DNA of 64,000 bases from Gammaproteobacteria bacterium (GCA_018826895.1 JAHJYA010000022.1:1-64000), one strand, 5' to 3'; shown: positions 29,101 to 39,796, counted from the first letter of the stretch. Notes: generated by a model not told the origin, from the letters alone. Program-made: numbers and translations.

Positions 29101-29994
29101 GTTGAACGACAAGTCCTGCAGCGCTACGCCTTCACGCTCGACGTAGTGGCCGGCAACCTGCGCGGCATTCAGGCGGGCACTGACACGCTGCACCTGGGAC
29201 TCGGCCCAAGACAACCACAGATCACCACCGGCCTGTAGCCGCTCCAGGCGCCAGTCGCGCGTCAGACTGGCCGGCAGCCACTGCGCCCAGTCGCTTTGCG
29301 GCAGGCTGACATAGAGTTCGGCTTCGGCCTCACGCCACGTCTGCGGCTGTAGCCGTGTACGCAGCTGCAGGGCCAGGGGCTGTCCGTCCGGCAGGCGCAG
29401 ACGACCGTCCAGGCGCTGACTGCGCATGCCGTTGCGCAGGCTCAGGTTGATATAGGTGAGGGTCTGCGCGGAAGCGCCGAAGGGCTCCACAGTCAGTTGA
29501 CTATCGAGCACCGAGACCCGCCCAAGGGCCTGGGCGGCCTCCAGTACGCGCGCGATATCCGGCGGCGGTGCATCATCGCGCTGCGGTAGGCCCTTGAGCT
29601 GCCAGGCGCCGGCTTCGTCCTGCAGCAGCGCGAGGCGCACGCCTTCGAGTTCGAGGTTGGCGATACGCGGCTGGCGCGCCAGCAAACTACCCAGCACATC
29701 GGGCACCAGGCGCACCTGGTCCAGATGAACCGCCTGTTCGCCCTCGCCCAGTTCGACATCATGGGCGATCAGCAGCGGCGCGAACCCCTGCCAGCGGCCT
29801 TCCAGGCTGCCAATGCGCAGCGGCTGGCCAAGGGCGTCGCGGGCACGGGTCTCGACCTCCTGCTGGTACTCGGCGACCAGGGGCGCCAGTTGCCGGCCCA
29901 GGCTCACGTAGAGCGCGGCACAAACCAGCACGAGGGCGCACAACCCCAGCCCCCAGCGCAACGCTGCCGCCAATACGCGTGCTAGTGCGCTCAT
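26161..29994 (-). CDS. yhdP: YhdP-like AsmA/TamB-type lipid transport protein
   Basis: A giant 1277-residue protein with one N-terminal membrane helix (about 8-30) and a long periplasmic beta-rich body with DUF3971 and an AsmA-like C-terminal part. YhdP, TamB and YdbH of E. coli carry phospholipids from inner to outer membrane; YhdP is the main high-rate route. The C-terminal LVTLPVTNNLPLAALIVGAP, GALFVVDKLLG and YNVRGPLQEPDITF match the family. It lies between rng and the nitrilase gene. Confidence 0.9.
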   Translation of the reverse strand: MSALARVLAAALRWGLGLCALVLVCAALYVSLGRQLAPLVAEYQQEVETRARDALGQPLRIGSLEGRWQGFAPLLIAHDVELGEGEQAVHLDQVRLVPDVLGSLLARQPRIANLELEGVRLALLQDEAGAWQLKGLPQRDDAPPPDIARVLEAAQALGRVSVLDSQLTVEPFGASAQTLTYINLSLRNGMRSQRLDGRLRLPDGQPLALQLRTRLQPQTWREAEAELYVSLPQSDWAQWLPASLTRDWRLERLQAGGDLWLSWAESQVQRVSARLNAAQVAGHYVEREGVALQDLSFNAHFQRSDQGFEAIVDDLAFSQGETRWGDVRVGLVQQRDNAAHEERWSLGVDRLDIAPLVPLVEALAPLPETARTLLATLKPHGRVAQLSLDYRPAREGAQRLQFAANLEAVGFAAYQASPAAENVSGSVQGDLASGELRLDARNFMLHLTTLFPEPWRYPEAHARLLWQLDDEAFTLRSPYLRVSGEEGEIAGDFLIRLRRDPAAEDYMDLRVGLREGDAAHTAKYLPTRSPGLSPALAEWLQTAIRGGRINQGFFQYQGSLNKGADAAARSLSLYFDVEGAELAFQPGWPVLREARGQVFVEDSGVRVRVPEGQILESRVSDVRADIPSVTPGQAPRLRLTAELQSSVEDALQILQQAPLGTAQTFADWQGSGALQGALDLDLPLRKGLAPTVVVDFAAEGASLNLPQPVLALSDIHGAFRYDTARGLSAPAIRAQLLGTQVQGKAIAEGRNGQAVSRLDANGRLPLATLTEWLGVRQALPLSGQLPYQLRLTLGQNNKELRVQSSLKGLAVDLPAPFGKAAGESRDAEWRMTFAGAEQGYWFDYANLASLAFAAPAGRIREGRGELRLGDGPAILPRTAGLWVRGRLSELDLSTWQTALEPYRSVDRGDAQQLLKAVQLNIARFSGFGTQIDGLAVDLQPRPAGWSLGVESVLTKGRIELPEADGVPIVANLDYLRLPAAEVRGADAEAVDTPDPLAEFDPRSVPALDLRIAQVMQGEQLLGAWSLKARPQADGVIFRDLDIGLKGLQLGGEAGWRGTPGATRSWYKGRLQGKALEDVLVAWGFAPTVTSESFRLDVDGNWPGSPAWVSLKRFSGSMDAALRKGQLVEVQGSAQALRVFGLLNFNSIGRRLRLDFSDLFGKGLSYDRIKGLLDADVGVFQTRTPITLTGPSSNLELNGTLDMVDQRIDAKALVTLPVTNNLPLAALIVGAPAIGGALFVVDKLLGDRVARFASVQYNVRGPLQEPDITFDKPFEKPQ

Positions 29995-30025
29995 ACAGTC
30001 AGGCCTTGCAGGCGCTCAGGTTCGA

Positions 30026-31483
30026 TCAAAGCAGCACCACGTCGTACTGTTCCTGGGAGTACATGGTTTCCACCTGGAACTTGATGGTGCGGCCAATAAA
30101 GGCTTCCAGATCAGCGACGTTCCCCGACTCCTCATCGAGCAGGCGGTCGACCACCTTCTGGTTGGCCAATACGCGATACCCCAGCGGCTGGTAAGCCCGC
30201 GCCTCACGCAGAATCTCGCGGAAGATTTCGTAGCAGGTGGTCTCCGGGGTTTTCAACTTGCCGCGGCCCTGACAGGCACTGCAGGGCTCGCAAAGCACTT
30301 GCTCGAGGCTCTCGCGGGTGCGTTTGCGGGTCATCTGCACCAGGCCCAGCTCGGTGATACCGATGATGTTGGTCTTGGCATGGTCGCGTTCAAGCTGCTT
30401 CTCCAGGGTACGCAGCACCTGGCGCTGATGCTCTTCATCTTCCATGTCGATGAAATCGATGATGATGATCCCACCCAGGTTGCGCAGGCGCAGCTGGCGG
30501 GCAATCGCGGTAGCGGCTTCCAGGTTGGTCTTGAAGATGGTTTCTTCGAGCGTGCGATGACCGACGAAAGCGCCCGTGTTGACGTCGATGGTGCTCATTG
30601 CCTCGGCCGGATCGATCACCAGGTAACCACCGGATTTGAGCGGCACCTTGCGCTCCAGAGCTTTCTGGATCTCATCCTCGACGCCATACAGATCAAAGAT
30701 CGGCCGCTCGCCGGGGTAATGCTCAAGACGGTCGGCGATTTCCGGCATCAGCTCATCAACGAACTGAGTGATTTTGCCGAAGGTTTCCCGTGAGTCGACG
30801 CGGATCTTCTCGGTACGCAGGCTGACCAGGTCGCGCAGGGTACGCAGGGCCAGGCTGAGGTCTTCGTAGATCACCGATGGCGTAGGCGCGGTCTGCCGTT
30901 GCCCAGCCAGTTGATCCCAGAGGCGCCGCAGGTAACGAATATCGATGAGGATTTCTTCGGCCCCGGCGCCCTCAGCGGCAGTACGTAGGATAAAGCCGCC
31001 GGCCTCTTCGATGCCTTCGGCGGCCACGCAATCGGCCACCACCTGCTTGAGCCGTTCACGCTCGGTTTCGTCCTCGATTTTCAGGGAGATACCAACATGC
31101 GCAGTACGCGGCATATACACCAGGTAGCGCGAGGGAATCGACAGGTGGGTGGTCAGGCGCGCGCCCTTGCTACCGATCGGGTCCTTGGTGACCTGCACCA
31201 CCAGGCTCTGCCCCTCGTGGACCAGCGCACTGATGCTCTCCACCGCACTGCCCTCGCGGCTGGAAATTTCCGAGGCATGGATAAAAGCAGCCCGCTCCAG
31301 GCCGATATCGACAAACGCCGCCTGCATGCCAGGCAGCACGCGCACTACGCGGCCCTTGTAGATATTGCCGACGATGCCGCGGCGCTGGGTGCGTTCGACA
31401 TGCACTTCTTGCAGCACGCCGTTTTCGACGACCGCCACGCGCGATTCCATCGGCGTGATGTTGATCAGTATTTCTTCACTCAT
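30026..31483 (-). CDS. rng: Ribonuclease G
   Basis: Endoribonuclease related to the catalytic half of RNase E; processes the 5' end of 16S rRNA and some mRNAs. The 485-residue protein has an N-terminal S1 domain (about 35-125, GNIYKGRVVRVLPGMQAAFV), the catalytic core with IDVNTGAFVGHR and GGIIIIDFIDMEDEEHQ, and the zinc-link CSACQGRGK. No C-terminal degradosome scaffold is present, which separates it from RNase E. Confidence 0.96.
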   Translation of the reverse strand: MSEEILINITPMESRVAVVENGVLQEVHVERTQRRGIVGNIYKGRVVRVLPGMQAAFVDIGLERAAFIHASEISSREGSAVESISALVHEGQSLVVQVTKDPIGSKGARLTTHLSIPSRYLVYMPRTAHVGISLKIEDETERERLKQVVADCVAAEGIEEAGGFILRTAAEGAGAEEILIDIRYLRRLWDQLAGQRQTAPTPSVIYEDLSLALRTLRDLVSLRTEKIRVDSRETFGKITQFVDELMPEIADRLEHYPGERPIFDLYGVEDEIQKALERKVPLKSGGYLVIDPAEAMSTIDVNTGAFVGHRTLEETIFKTNLEAATAIARQLRLRNLGGIIIIDFIDMEDEEHQRQVLRTLEKQLERDHAKTNIIGITELGLVQMTRKRTRESLEQVLCEPCSACQGRGKLKTPETTCYEIFREILREARAYQPLGYRVLANQKVVDRLLDEESGNVADLEAFIGRTIKFQVETMYSQEQYDVVLL

Positions 31484-31537
31484 GCGTCCATCTCTTTTGA
31501 GCAGCGCGTCGGGGGGATCACCCGCCCAAGCAAGCGT

Positions 31538-32137
31538 CTAACTATGGACCGGCACCTGCTGCCAACATTCGATGGCAAATGCCTCCAGCATTTCGGCAGT
31601 TTCACACAGGGGCAAACCCACCACTGCGGAATAACTGCCCTGCAACCGGCTGACGAAAACGGCCGCCAACCCTTGAATACCATAACTGCCCGCCTTGTCG
31701 CAGGGTTCACCGCTGGCCCAGTAGGCCGCAAGCTCAGCGTCACGTAGCGGCCGAAAGCTCACCTCGCTGACCACCACACGGGACTCGACTCGCTCGCAGC
31801 TGACCAGGGCCACGGCCGTCAGCACCTGGTGCGTGCGACCAGACAGCGCGCGCAGCGTTTCCAGCGCATCGTCCTGATCGCAGGGTTTGCCGAGGATCCG
31901 GCCGTCGAGTACCACCGCCGTGTCGGCGCCCAGCACCACAGCCTGTTCGGGCGAACCCAGAGCATCCAGTCCGGCCTGGGCTTTCGCTCGGGCCAGGCGT
32001 TCTACATAGACGCCGGGGGCTTCGCCTGGCAATGCATTTTCATCAATGGGGGCGATTTGTGTGCGAAACGGCACGCCGATCTGAGTCAGCAGCTCGCGGC
32101 GGCGCGGTGAGCCCGACGCCAGGTAGAGGGTGGCCAT
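31538..32137 (-). CDS. maf: Maf-family nucleotide pyrophosphatase
   Basis: A 199-residue house-cleaning enzyme that hydrolyses non-canonical or methylated dNTP/NTPs (YhdE type acts on dTTP/UTP). The N-terminal [18 protein letters not shown] is the phosphate-binding motif, and [16 protein letters not shown] carries the catalytic Asp/Glu area. The start [13 protein letters not shown] follows the family; the frame runs 12 codons further upstream. It is between mreD and rng, a conserved order. Confidence 0.93.
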   Translation of the reverse strand: MATLYLASGSPRRRELLTQIGVPFRTQIAPIDENALPGEAPGVYVERLARAKAQAGLDALGSPEQAVVLGADTAVVLDGRILGKPCDQDDALETLRALSGRTHQVLTAVALVSCERVESRVVVSEVSFRPLRDAELAAYWASGEPCDKAGSYGIQGLAAVFVSRLQGSYSAVVGLPLCETAEMLEAFAIECWQQVPVHS

Positions 32138-32191
32138 GCAGACATCTCCAGCGGACAGCAGGCGCTGGCACAAAGGCAGCGCCGCCGTGAT

Positions 32192-32680
32192 TCAGTTGAC
32201 CCCGAGACGCAAGTGCAGAGCGCGCAACAAGGTACACACCCAGGGCCAAAGCAGCGCACTGACCAGCGCCGGCAGGACAAACGCCAGGGTCGGCGGCCGG
32301 CTGCCGGTCAGTGCGTTGAGCCAAAGATGCAGCAACTGGGCGAGGCCGAACACCACCATCAGCACCATGCTTTGCTGCCACATCGGGAACATCCGTAGGC
32401 GCTGGTGCAGAGTCAGCACCAGAAATGTGATCAGCGTGAGGATCAACGCGTTCTGCCCCAGCAGCGTGCCATTGAGCACATCACCGAGCAAACCGATGCA
32501 CCAGGCGGTGGTCATGCCCACCCGATGCGGCAACGCCAGCACCCAATAGGTGAGAAACAGCGCGAGCCAGAGCGGCCGGCCGATTTCCATGAATTTGGGC
32601 AAGGTGGCGACGCTGAGCAACAAGGCCAGGCCAAGACTGGCCCAGATGGCCCAGGTATTGCGCGCGCGGGCGGCGATCAT
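32192..32680 (-). CDS. mreD: Rod-shape determining membrane protein MreD
   Basis: A 162-residue membrane protein of the elongasome with about five helices. The segments PHRVGMTTAWCIGLLGDVLNG and LGQNALILTLITFLVL match MreD. The start overlaps the mreC stop by 4 bases (ATGA). MreD works with MreC, RodA and PBP2 to guide lateral wall synthesis. Confidence 0.94.
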   Translation of the reverse strand: MIAARARNTWAIWASLGLALLLSVATLPKFMEIGRPLWLALFLTYWVLALPHRVGMTTAWCIGLLGDVLNGTLLGQNALILTLITFLVLTLHQRLRMFPMWQQSMVLMVVFGLAQLLHLWLNALTGSRPPTLAFVLPALVSALLWPWVCTLLRALHLRLGVN

Positions 32681-33624
32681 GGACGCGTCTCCGTGGCAGG
32701 CTCGGCGGGCGCCGCGGCAGCAGGCGCGGCCGGCTGCTCAAGCGCTTGCCGATCTGCGGCTTCCTGAGCTTCGGCCGAATCGATAGCGCGCTGCTCCGGT
32801 GTGCGTGGGTCGGTAAACACCAGCAGCATATAGCGGCTACGGTTGAGATTGGCCGTTGGAACCGCGCGTACGATGGCGAAGGGCTGACCAGAGTCATGGA
32901 TAACTTCGGTCACAGTGGCTACCGGGTAGCCAGCCGGGAAACGCTGTCCAAGGCCGGAGCTGACCAGCAGATCACCCTCCTTGATGTCAGCCGTATCGGC
33001 GACATGGCGCAACTCCAGGCGCTCGGGGTTGCCCGTGCCGGTGGCAATGGCGCGCAGACCGTTGCGATTGACCTGCACCGGAATGCTATGGGTGGTGTCG
33101 GTCAACAACAGCACCCGTGCGGAGTAAGGCATGACTTCGACCACCTGCCCCATCAAACCGCGAGCATCGAGCACCGGCTGGCCCAGCATCACGCCATCGC
33201 GACTGCCCTTATCGATGAGGATACGGTGGGTAAAGGGGTTGGGGTCGATACCGATCAGCTCGGTAGCCAGCACTTCGTCATCGACCAGCGCGGCGGAGTT
33301 GAGCAACTCGCGCAGACGCACGTTCTGCTCGGTCAGGGCCGCCAACCGCTGCAGGCGCCGCTGCATCATCAACTGCTCGGTCTTGAGCCGCTCGTTCTCG
33401 GCGACCAGTTCGGTACGCGAGCTGAGCTCCTGGGTCGCGCTGTCCCACAGGGTCACGGGCAAGCGCCCTAGCCAGTACACAGGCTCAACGATCAACCCCA
33501 ATTGGCTGCGTGCCGACTGCAGCACGGTCAGGCGCGCATCGACCACCATCAGCACGGCCGACAGCACAGCGAACACCAACAGGCGCACGCCAAGCGAAGG
33601 ACCTTTGGCAAATAGCGGTTTGAT
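32677..33624 (-). CDS. mreC: Rod-shape determining protein MreC (probable non-standard start)
   Basis: Bitopic elongasome protein that activates PBP2. After a membrane helix it has a coiled coil (about SSRTELVAENERLKTEQLMMQ), then the beta-barrel domain with IDPNPFTHRILIDKGSRDGV and MPYSARVLLLTDTTHSIPV. The first standard codon in frame is a GTG at 33586-33588, but family-like sequence (IKPLFAKGPSLG) lies upstream of it, and a perfect AAGGAG (33631-33636) precedes an ATC codon at 33622-33624 by six bases. I place the start there (315 residues); the GTG start would give 303. The C-terminal tail is Ala/Pro-rich. Confidence 0.85.
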   Translation of the reverse strand: MKPLFAKGPSLGVRLLVFAVLSAVLMVVDARLTVLQSARSQLGLIVEPVYWLGRLPVTLWDSATQELSSRTELVAENERLKTEQLMMQRRLQRLAALTEQNVRLRELLNSAALVDDEVLATELIGIDPNPFTHRILIDKGSRDGVMLGQPVLDARGLMGQVVEVMPYSARVLLLTDTTHSIPVQVNRNGLRAIATGTGNPERLELRHVADTADIKEGDLLVSSGLGQRFPAGYPVATVTEVIHDSGQPFAIVRAVPTANLNRSRYMLLVFTDPRTPEQRAIDSAEAQEAADRQALEQPAAPAAAAPAEPATETRP

Positions 33625-33652
33625 GAGCGGCTCCTTAGTACGTCAGCCAGCA

Positions 33653-33692
33653 AACAAAAGGCTGCAAGCGGATGAGAACCCGGCTTGCAGCC
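33653..33692 (-). terminator. Hairpin with T-run between mreB and mreC
   Basis: On the minus strand GGCTGCAAGC (33683-33692) pairs perfectly with GCTTGCAGCC (33660-33669) and is followed by TTTTGTTTG. It has the form of a Rho-independent terminator, placed after mreB and before mreC, so it may reduce transcription into mreCD. Confidence 0.7.
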
Positions 33693-33711
33693 CGAGATGG
33701 GGAACGTTGCG

Positions 33712-34761
<1,050 letters not shown>

Positions 34762-34818
34762 CTAGGCAACGCGTGGGTAAAGGCAAGCGCGGAAACACGC
34801 AGGTAAAAAGTGCGGCAA

Positions 34819-34847
34819 ACTCTAACAACGGCAGGGATTTTGAGCAA
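34819..34847 (-). promoter_or_regulatory. Likely sigma-70 promoter of mreB
   Basis: TTGCTC (minus strand, 34842-34847) and TAGAGT (34819-34824) are 17 bp apart, about 70 bp upstream of the mreB start, in the 252-bp gap between divergent mreB and gatC. No comparably good promoter could be assigned to gatC. Confidence 0.45.
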
Positions 34848-35001
34848 GGCGCCAATATGGTAGATTGCCGGCTTTTACGGGCTTCTGAGCCCATCATCGC
34901 GGCCTTTGACCGCACGCTCACGGCATCCGTTCCCTGCCCTCACGTGGCGCGACGAACTGTCGCTTGTCCTACGGCTGCCGCCGTTTCCCTGGAGAACCGC
35001 A

Positions 35002-35289
35002 ATGGCGCTTGAACGCACCGAGGTGGAAAAGATCGCCCATCTGGCCCGACTTGGCCTCAATGAAGGCGAAATTCCGAGCACGACCGAGACGCTCAACAGT
35101 ATCCTCGGTCTGATCGACCAGATGCAGGCGGTCGACACCACCGGCATCGAACCCCTGGCCCACCCGCTGGAAGCGACCCAGCGCCTGCGCGCCGATCAGG
35201 TCACTGAAAATAATCAGCGCGATGCCTATCAGGCTATCGCTCCGGCTGTAGAAAACGGTCTGTACCTGGTTCCGAAAGTCATCGAGTAA
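35002..35289 (+). CDS. gatC: Asp/Glu-tRNA amidotransferase subunit C
   Basis: Small stabilising subunit of GatCAB, which amidates misacylated Glu-tRNA(Gln) and/or Asp-tRNA(Asn). The 95-residue protein starts [17 protein letters not shown], with GGAG nine bases upstream, and contains the family segment [26 protein letters not shown]. gatA follows after 15 bp. Confidence 0.95.
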   Translation: MALERTEVEKIAHLARLGLNEGEIPSTTETLNSILGLIDQMQAVDTTGIEPLAHPLEATQRLRADQVTENNQRDAYQAIAPAVENGLYLVPKVIE

Positions 35290-35304
35290 GGAAAGCGCCC
35301 CGCC

Positions 35305-36756
35305 ATGCATCACATGACCCTGGCCGAGATCGCCCGCGGACTCGCCGACAAGCAATTCTCCGCCGAAGAACTGACCCGCAGCCTGCTGACCCGTATCCAG
35401 CAGCTCGACCCGCAGCTCAACAGCTTTATCACCGTCACTGCCGACCAGGCCCTGAGCCAGGCCAAAGCGGCCGACGCCCGCCGTGCGAACGGTGAGAGCG
35501 GCGCCCTGCTCGGCGCACCTATCGGCCACAAAGATCTGTTCTGCACCCAGGGCGTGCTGACGTCTTGCGGCTCGAAGATCCTGACCGGCTTCAAGGCCCC
35601 GTATAACGCCACGGTAGTGGAGAAGCTCGCCAGCGCCGGCACCGTGACCCTGGGCAAGCTGAACATGGACGAGTTCGCCATGGGCTCGGCCAACGAGTCC
35701 AGCCACTACGGTCCGGTGAAGAACCCCTGGGACCTGACCCGCGTACCGGGCGGTTCCAGCGGTGGCTCGGCTGCTGCAGTGGCGGCGCGCCTGCTACCGG
35801 CGGCTACCGGCACCGATACTGGCGGTTCGATTCGCCAGCCCGCAGCGTTGACCAACCTCACCGGGATCAAGCCGACCTACGGCCGCGTCTCGCGCTGGGG
35901 CATGATCGCCTACGCCTCCAGCCTCGATCAGGGCGGCCCACTGGCACGCACCGCAGAAGACTGCGCACTGATGCTGCAAGCCATGGCGGGTTTCGACGCC
36001 AAGGACTCGACCTGCGTCGATCAGCCGGTTGACGATTACCTCGCGGCCCTCAGCCAGCCGCTCGCCGGCCTGCGCATTGGCCTGCCGAAGGAATACTTCG
36101 GCGCGGGCCTGGATGCCCGTATCGGTGAGAAGGTTATGGCCGTGGTCGACGAGCTGAAAAAGCTCGGCGCGAGCGTTAAAGAGATCAGTCTGCCGAACAT
36201 GCAGCACGCGATCCCCGCCTACTACGTAATCGCCCCGGCCGAAGCCAGCAGCAACCTGTCGCGTTTCGACGGCGTGCGCTTCGGCTACCGCTGCGAAAAC
36301 CCGGTCAACCTCGAAGACCTGTACAAGCGCTCCCGTGGCGAAGGCTTTGGCGCGGAAGTCAAACGCCGCATCATGGTCGGCACCTATGCGCTGTCCGCCG
36401 GTTACTACGACGCCTACTACATCAAGGCGCAGCAGATCCGCCGGTTGATCAAGAACGACTTCGTCGCCGCCTTTAGCGATGTCGACGTAATCCTCGGCCC
36501 AACCACGCCGAACCTGGCCTGGAAACTCGGCGAGAAGAACAGCGATCCAGTCGCCGCCTACCTGGAAGACATCTACACCATCACCGCCAACCTGGCCGGC
36601 ATCCCCGGTCTGTCGATGCCAGCGGGCTTCGTCGACGGTTTGCCGGTCGGCGTGCAGTTGCTCGGCAACTATTTCCAGGAAGGCCGCCTGCTCAATGTCG
36701 CCCACCAGTACCAACAGGTCACTGACTGGCACACCCACGCACCGAGCGGATTCTGA
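35305..36756 (+). CDS. gatA: Asp/Glu-tRNA amidotransferase subunit A
   Basis: Amidase subunit that releases ammonia from glutamine. The 483-residue protein has the amidase-signature Ser-cisSer-Lys set: Lys in [11 protein letters not shown], then [17 protein letters not shown] and [13 protein letters not shown]. The ATG at 35305 has AAGGAAA upstream; another ATG three codons later is possible. gatB follows after 12 bp. Confidence 0.97.
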   Translation: MHHMTLAEIARGLADKQFSAEELTRSLLTRIQQLDPQLNSFITVTADQALSQAKAADARRANGESGALLGAPIGHKDLFCTQGVLTSCGSKILTGFKAPYNATVVEKLASAGTVTLGKLNMDEFAMGSANESSHYGPVKNPWDLTRVPGGSSGGSAAAVAARLLPAATGTDTGGSIRQPAALTNLTGIKPTYGRVSRWGMIAYASSLDQGGPLARTAEDCALMLQAMAGFDAKDSTCVDQPVDDYLAALSQPLAGLRIGLPKEYFGAGLDARIGEKVMAVVDELKKLGASVKEISLPNMQHAIPAYYVIAPAEASSNLSRFDGVRFGYRCENPVNLEDLYKRSRGEGFGAEVKRRIMVGTYALSAGYYDAYYIKAQQIRRLIKNDFVAAFSDVDVILGPTTPNLAWKLGEKNSDPVAAYLEDIYTITANLAGIPGLSMPAGFVDGLPVGVQLLGNYFQEGRLLNVAHQYQQVTDWHTHAPSGF

Positions 36757-36768
36757 GGACGACTGAAC

Positions 36769-38217
36769 ATGCAATGGGAAACCGTAATCGGGCTGGAGAT
36801 TCACGCCCAGCTCAGCACCCAATCGAAGATTTTCTCCGCCAGCGCCATTGCCTTTGGTGCCGAGCCCAACACCCAGGCCAGCCTGGTTGACCTGGGCATG
36901 CCCGGCACCCTGCCGGTGCTCAACGCTGAAGCCGTGCGCATGGCCTGCAAGTTTGGCTTGGCCATCGACGCCGAGATCGCGCCGCAGAACATCTTCGCCC
37001 GCAAGAACTACTTTTACCCGGACCTGCCTAAGGGCTACCAGACCAGCCAGATGGACCACCCCATCGTCGGCAAGGGCTTCCTCGATATCACCCTGGAAGA
37101 CGGCACCCAGAAGCGCATCGGCATCACCCGCGCACACCTTGAAGAAGACGCTGGCAAGAGCCTGCACGAAGACTTCCAGGGCATGAGCGGTATCGACCTC
37201 AACCGTGCCGGCACACCGCTGTTGGAGATCGTCTCCGAGCCGGACATCCGTTCGGCCAAGGAAGCCGTGGCCTACGTCAAGGCGATCCACGCCCTGGTGC
37301 GCTACCTCGGCATCTGCGACGGCAATATGGCCGAAGGCTCGCTGCGCTGCGACTGCAACGTCTCGGTACGGCCCAAGGGCCAGGCCGAGTTCGGCACCCG
37401 CGCCGAGATCAAGAACGTCAACTCGTTCCGCTTTATCGAAAAAGCCATCAACCACGAAGTACAGCGGCAGATCGAGCTGATCGAGGATGGCGGCAAGGTG
37501 GTGCAGGAAACCCGTCTGTACGACCCGAACAAGGATCAGACGCGCTCCATGCGCAGCAAGGAAGAAGCCAACGACTACCGTTACTTCCCCTGCCCCGATT
37601 TGCTGCCGGTGGTGATCGAACAAAGCTTTCTCGATGAAGTGCGCGCCAGCCTGCCTGAGTTGCCGGTGCAAAAGCGCGAGCGCTTCCAGGCAGAGTTTGG
37701 CCTGTCCGCCTACGACGCCGACGTACTGGCCGCCAGCCGCGAAATGGCCAACTATTTCGAGGCAGTCAACGCTGTCTGTGGCGATGCCAAATTGGCCGCC
37801 AACTGGGTGATGGGCGAGCTGTCCAGCCTGCTCAACAAGGACAACCTGGACATCGAGCAATCACCGGTGTCGGCCGAGCAACTGGGCGGGATGATCCTGC
37901 GCATCAAGGACAACACCATCAGCGGCAAGATCGCCAAGATGGTCTTCGAGGCCCTGGCCGCCGGTGAAGGCGCGAGCGCTGACGCGATCATCGAAAGCAA
38001 GGGTCTCAAGCAGGTCACCGACTCCGGCGCCATCGAAAAGATGCTAGACGAGGTGCTGGCGGCCAACGCCGAGCAGGTCGAGCAATACCGCGCGGCCGAT
38101 GAAGCCAAACGCGGCAAGATGTTCGGATTCTTCGTCGGCCAGGCCATGAAAGCCTCGAAAGGCAAGGCCAACCCGGGCCAGGTGAACGAACTGTTGAAGA
38201 ACAAGCTCGAAGGCTGA
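36769..38217 (+). CDS. gatB: Asp/Glu-tRNA amidotransferase subunit B
   Basis: tRNA-binding kinase subunit that activates the misacylated amino acid. The 482-residue protein starts [17 protein letters not shown] and carries [28 protein letters not shown] and the C-terminal YqeY-like domain ending in [22 protein letters not shown] lies upstream of the ATG. A short GC-rich inverted repeat (about 38236-38262) follows and could act as a weak terminator. Confidence 0.97.
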   Translation: MQWETVIGLEIHAQLSTQSKIFSASAIAFGAEPNTQASLVDLGMPGTLPVLNAEAVRMACKFGLAIDAEIAPQNIFARKNYFYPDLPKGYQTSQMDHPIVGKGFLDITLEDGTQKRIGITRAHLEEDAGKSLHEDFQGMSGIDLNRAGTPLLEIVSEPDIRSAKEAVAYVKAIHALVRYLGICDGNMAEGSLRCDCNVSVRPKGQAEFGTRAEIKNVNSFRFIEKAINHEVQRQIELIEDGGKVVQETRLYDPNKDQTRSMRSKEEANDYRYFPCPDLLPVVIEQSFLDEVRASLPELPVQKRERFQAEFGLSAYDADVLAASREMANYFEAVNAVCGDAKLAANWVMGELSSLLNKDNLDIEQSPVSAEQLGGMILRIKDNTISGKIAKMVFEALAAGEGASADAIIESKGLKQVTDSGAIEKMLDEVLAANAEQVEQYRAADEAKRGKMFGFFVGQAMKASKGKANPGQVNELLKNKLEG

Positions 38218-38290
38218 GGCCGAAGCGCAATAAACGACGCCGGGCACGCCCGACGTTGCTTTGTGAGCAGTATGGCCAATGGGAGCCCAC

Positions 38291-38662
38291 ATGCGTCCGT
38301 TACCGATTTTACTGATTGCTCTTGCCCTGCTGAGCGGTTGCGCCAGCCAAGGCTCGATTGATGCCTCCGGCTACCGGGGCGAAGGCCAGGCGTCTTATTA
38401 CGGCGCGCGCCACCACGGCAACAAGACGGCCAGCGGTGAGCGCTTCGACCAGAACGCCCTGACCGCTGCTCATCGCACCCTGCCCTTTGGCACGCGCGTG
38501 CGGGTGACCAACCTGCGTAACGAGCGCAGCGTGGTGGTGCGCATCAATGACCGCGGCCCCTACGCCCGCGGGCGGGTCATCGACCTGTCGCGCAAGGCCG
38601 CCGAGCAACTGGATATGATTCGCGCAGGCGTGGTGCCCGTGCGGGTCGAACAGCTGCAATAA
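38291..38662 (+). CDS. RlpA-like septal-ring lipoprotein (DPBB domain)
   Basis: A 123-residue lipoprotein with signal peptide and lipobox LLSGC (Cys at about 17), followed by a double-psi beta-barrel: [37 protein letters not shown] and [19 protein letters not shown]. RlpA of P. aeruginosa is a lytic transglycosylase on glycan lacking stem peptides; the His and Asp of these motifs are retained. Unlike classical RlpA it has no SPOR domain, so it is the short paralog. The start [11 protein letters not shown] has GGGAG upstream. Confidence 0.85.
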   Translation: MRPLPILLIALALLSGCASQGSIDASGYRGEGQASYYGARHHGNKTASGERFDQNALTAAHRTLPFGTRVRVTNLRNERSVVVRINDRGPYARGRVIDLSRKAAEQLDMIRAGVVPVRVEQLQ

Positions 38663-38695
38663 GCCCGCGCCTACAACCACGAGGATTGACTGTTT

Positions 38696-39796
38696 ATGAC
38701 TGTAATGACCGCCGTCTACCTGATCGCCGGGCTGGTGCTGCTGGTCGCAGGGGCCGACGTGCTGGTACGCGGTGCCGCCAAACTGGCAGCACGCTTCGGC
38801 ATTGCGCCGCTGGTAATCGGTCTGACTGTGGTGGCATTCGGCACCAGTGCACCGGAAACAGCCGTTAGCGTACAGGCCTCGTTTGCCGGCAGCGGAGATC
38901 TAGCGATTGGCAATGTGCTGGGCAGCAATATCGCCAACGTTCTGCTGGTGCTGGGCTGTACTGCGCTGATCGCGCCGCTGGTGGTATCACGCCAGCTGAT
39001 CCGACTCGATGTACCACTGATGATCGGTGCCAGTCTGCTGGTCTACGCCCTGGCCTGGGACGGCCAGCTCAGCCGCCTTGATGGCGCGTTACTGTTTGCC
39101 TGCGTGGTCATTTACACCACGTTCTTGATCATCAGCAGCCGCCGTGCGGCAGTCAGCGAGGATGACGAGTTCGCCCGCGAATTCGGCCTCAAGGAACCCA
39201 GCACGCGCTTCGCCTGGGTCCGCGATCTGCTGCTGATCGTGCTGGGCCTCGGTCTGCTGGTGGGTGGCTCGACGCTGCTGGTCGAAGGCGCAGTCAGCCT
39301 GGCCCGCGCCCTCGGCTTGTCAGAGCTGATCATCGGCCTGACCGTTATCGCCATCGGCACCTCGCTGCCAGAGCTGGCCACCTCGGTACTGGCGGCCTTT
39401 CGTGGCGAGCGCGACATTGCCGTGGGTAATATCGTCGGCAGCAACATATTCAACCTGCTGCTGGTACTGGGCAGTGCATCGCTGGTTTCGCCGGCGGCCA
39501 TTTCCGTTTCACCCAACGCTCTGGCATTCGACTTCCCGGTGATGATCGCCGTCGCGGTGGCCTGCCTGCCGATCTTCTTCTCCGGCTTTCGTATCAACCG
39601 CTGGGAAGGCCTGCTGTTTCTGACCTATTACGCCGCTTACATCGGCTACCTGGCGCTGTTTGCCACTGGCCGCCCACAGGTGAACGCCTTCGCTGATGCC
39701 ATGCTCGGCTATGTGCTACCGCTTACCGCCATCACCCTGGTGGTGGTCGCTGCCCGCGCCTGGAAACGCCACGGTTTTTCTGACACTGGAGCATGA
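38696..39796 (+). CDS. Calcium/sodium antiporter (YrbG family)
   Basis: Inner-membrane cation exchanger of 366 residues with about ten helices and two inverted Na_Ca_ex domains. The two alpha repeats are visible: GLTVVAFGTSAPETAVS plus GNVLGSNIANVLLVLG, and GLTVIAIGTSLPELATS plus GNIVGSNIFNLLLVLG. A cytoplasmic loop follows the fifth helix (about residues 150-175). Ion specificity is inferred from the family only. The next gene starts just after the stop. Confidence 0.9.
   Translation: MTVMTAVYLIAGLVLLVAGADVLVRGAAKLAARFGIAPLVIGLTVVAFGTSAPETAVSVQASFAGSGDLAIGNVLGSNIANVLLVLGCTALIAPLVVSRQLIRLDVPLMIGASLLVYALAWDGQLSRLDGALLFACVVIYTTFLIISSRRAAVSEDDEFAREFGLKEPSTRFAWVRDLLLIVLGLGLLVGGSTLLVEGAVSLARALGLSELIIGLTVIAIGTSLPELATSVLAAFRGERDIAVGNIVGSNIFNLLLVLGSASLVSPAAISVSPNALAFDFPVMIAVAVACLPIFFSGFRINRWEGLLFLTYYAAYIGYLALFATGRPQVNAFADAMLGYVLPLTAITLVVVAARAWKRHGFSDTGA

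Noticed and set aside
34848..35001. Promoter for gatCAB
   Set aside because: TTGAGC and TAGATT-like boxes occur near 34840-34866, but the spacing (15 bp) and match are too poor to support a call.
35794..37860. 688-codon minus-strand frame over gatA and gatB
   Set aside because: Shadow of two well-conserved genes; the Val/Gly/Asp-rich translation has no recognisable family.
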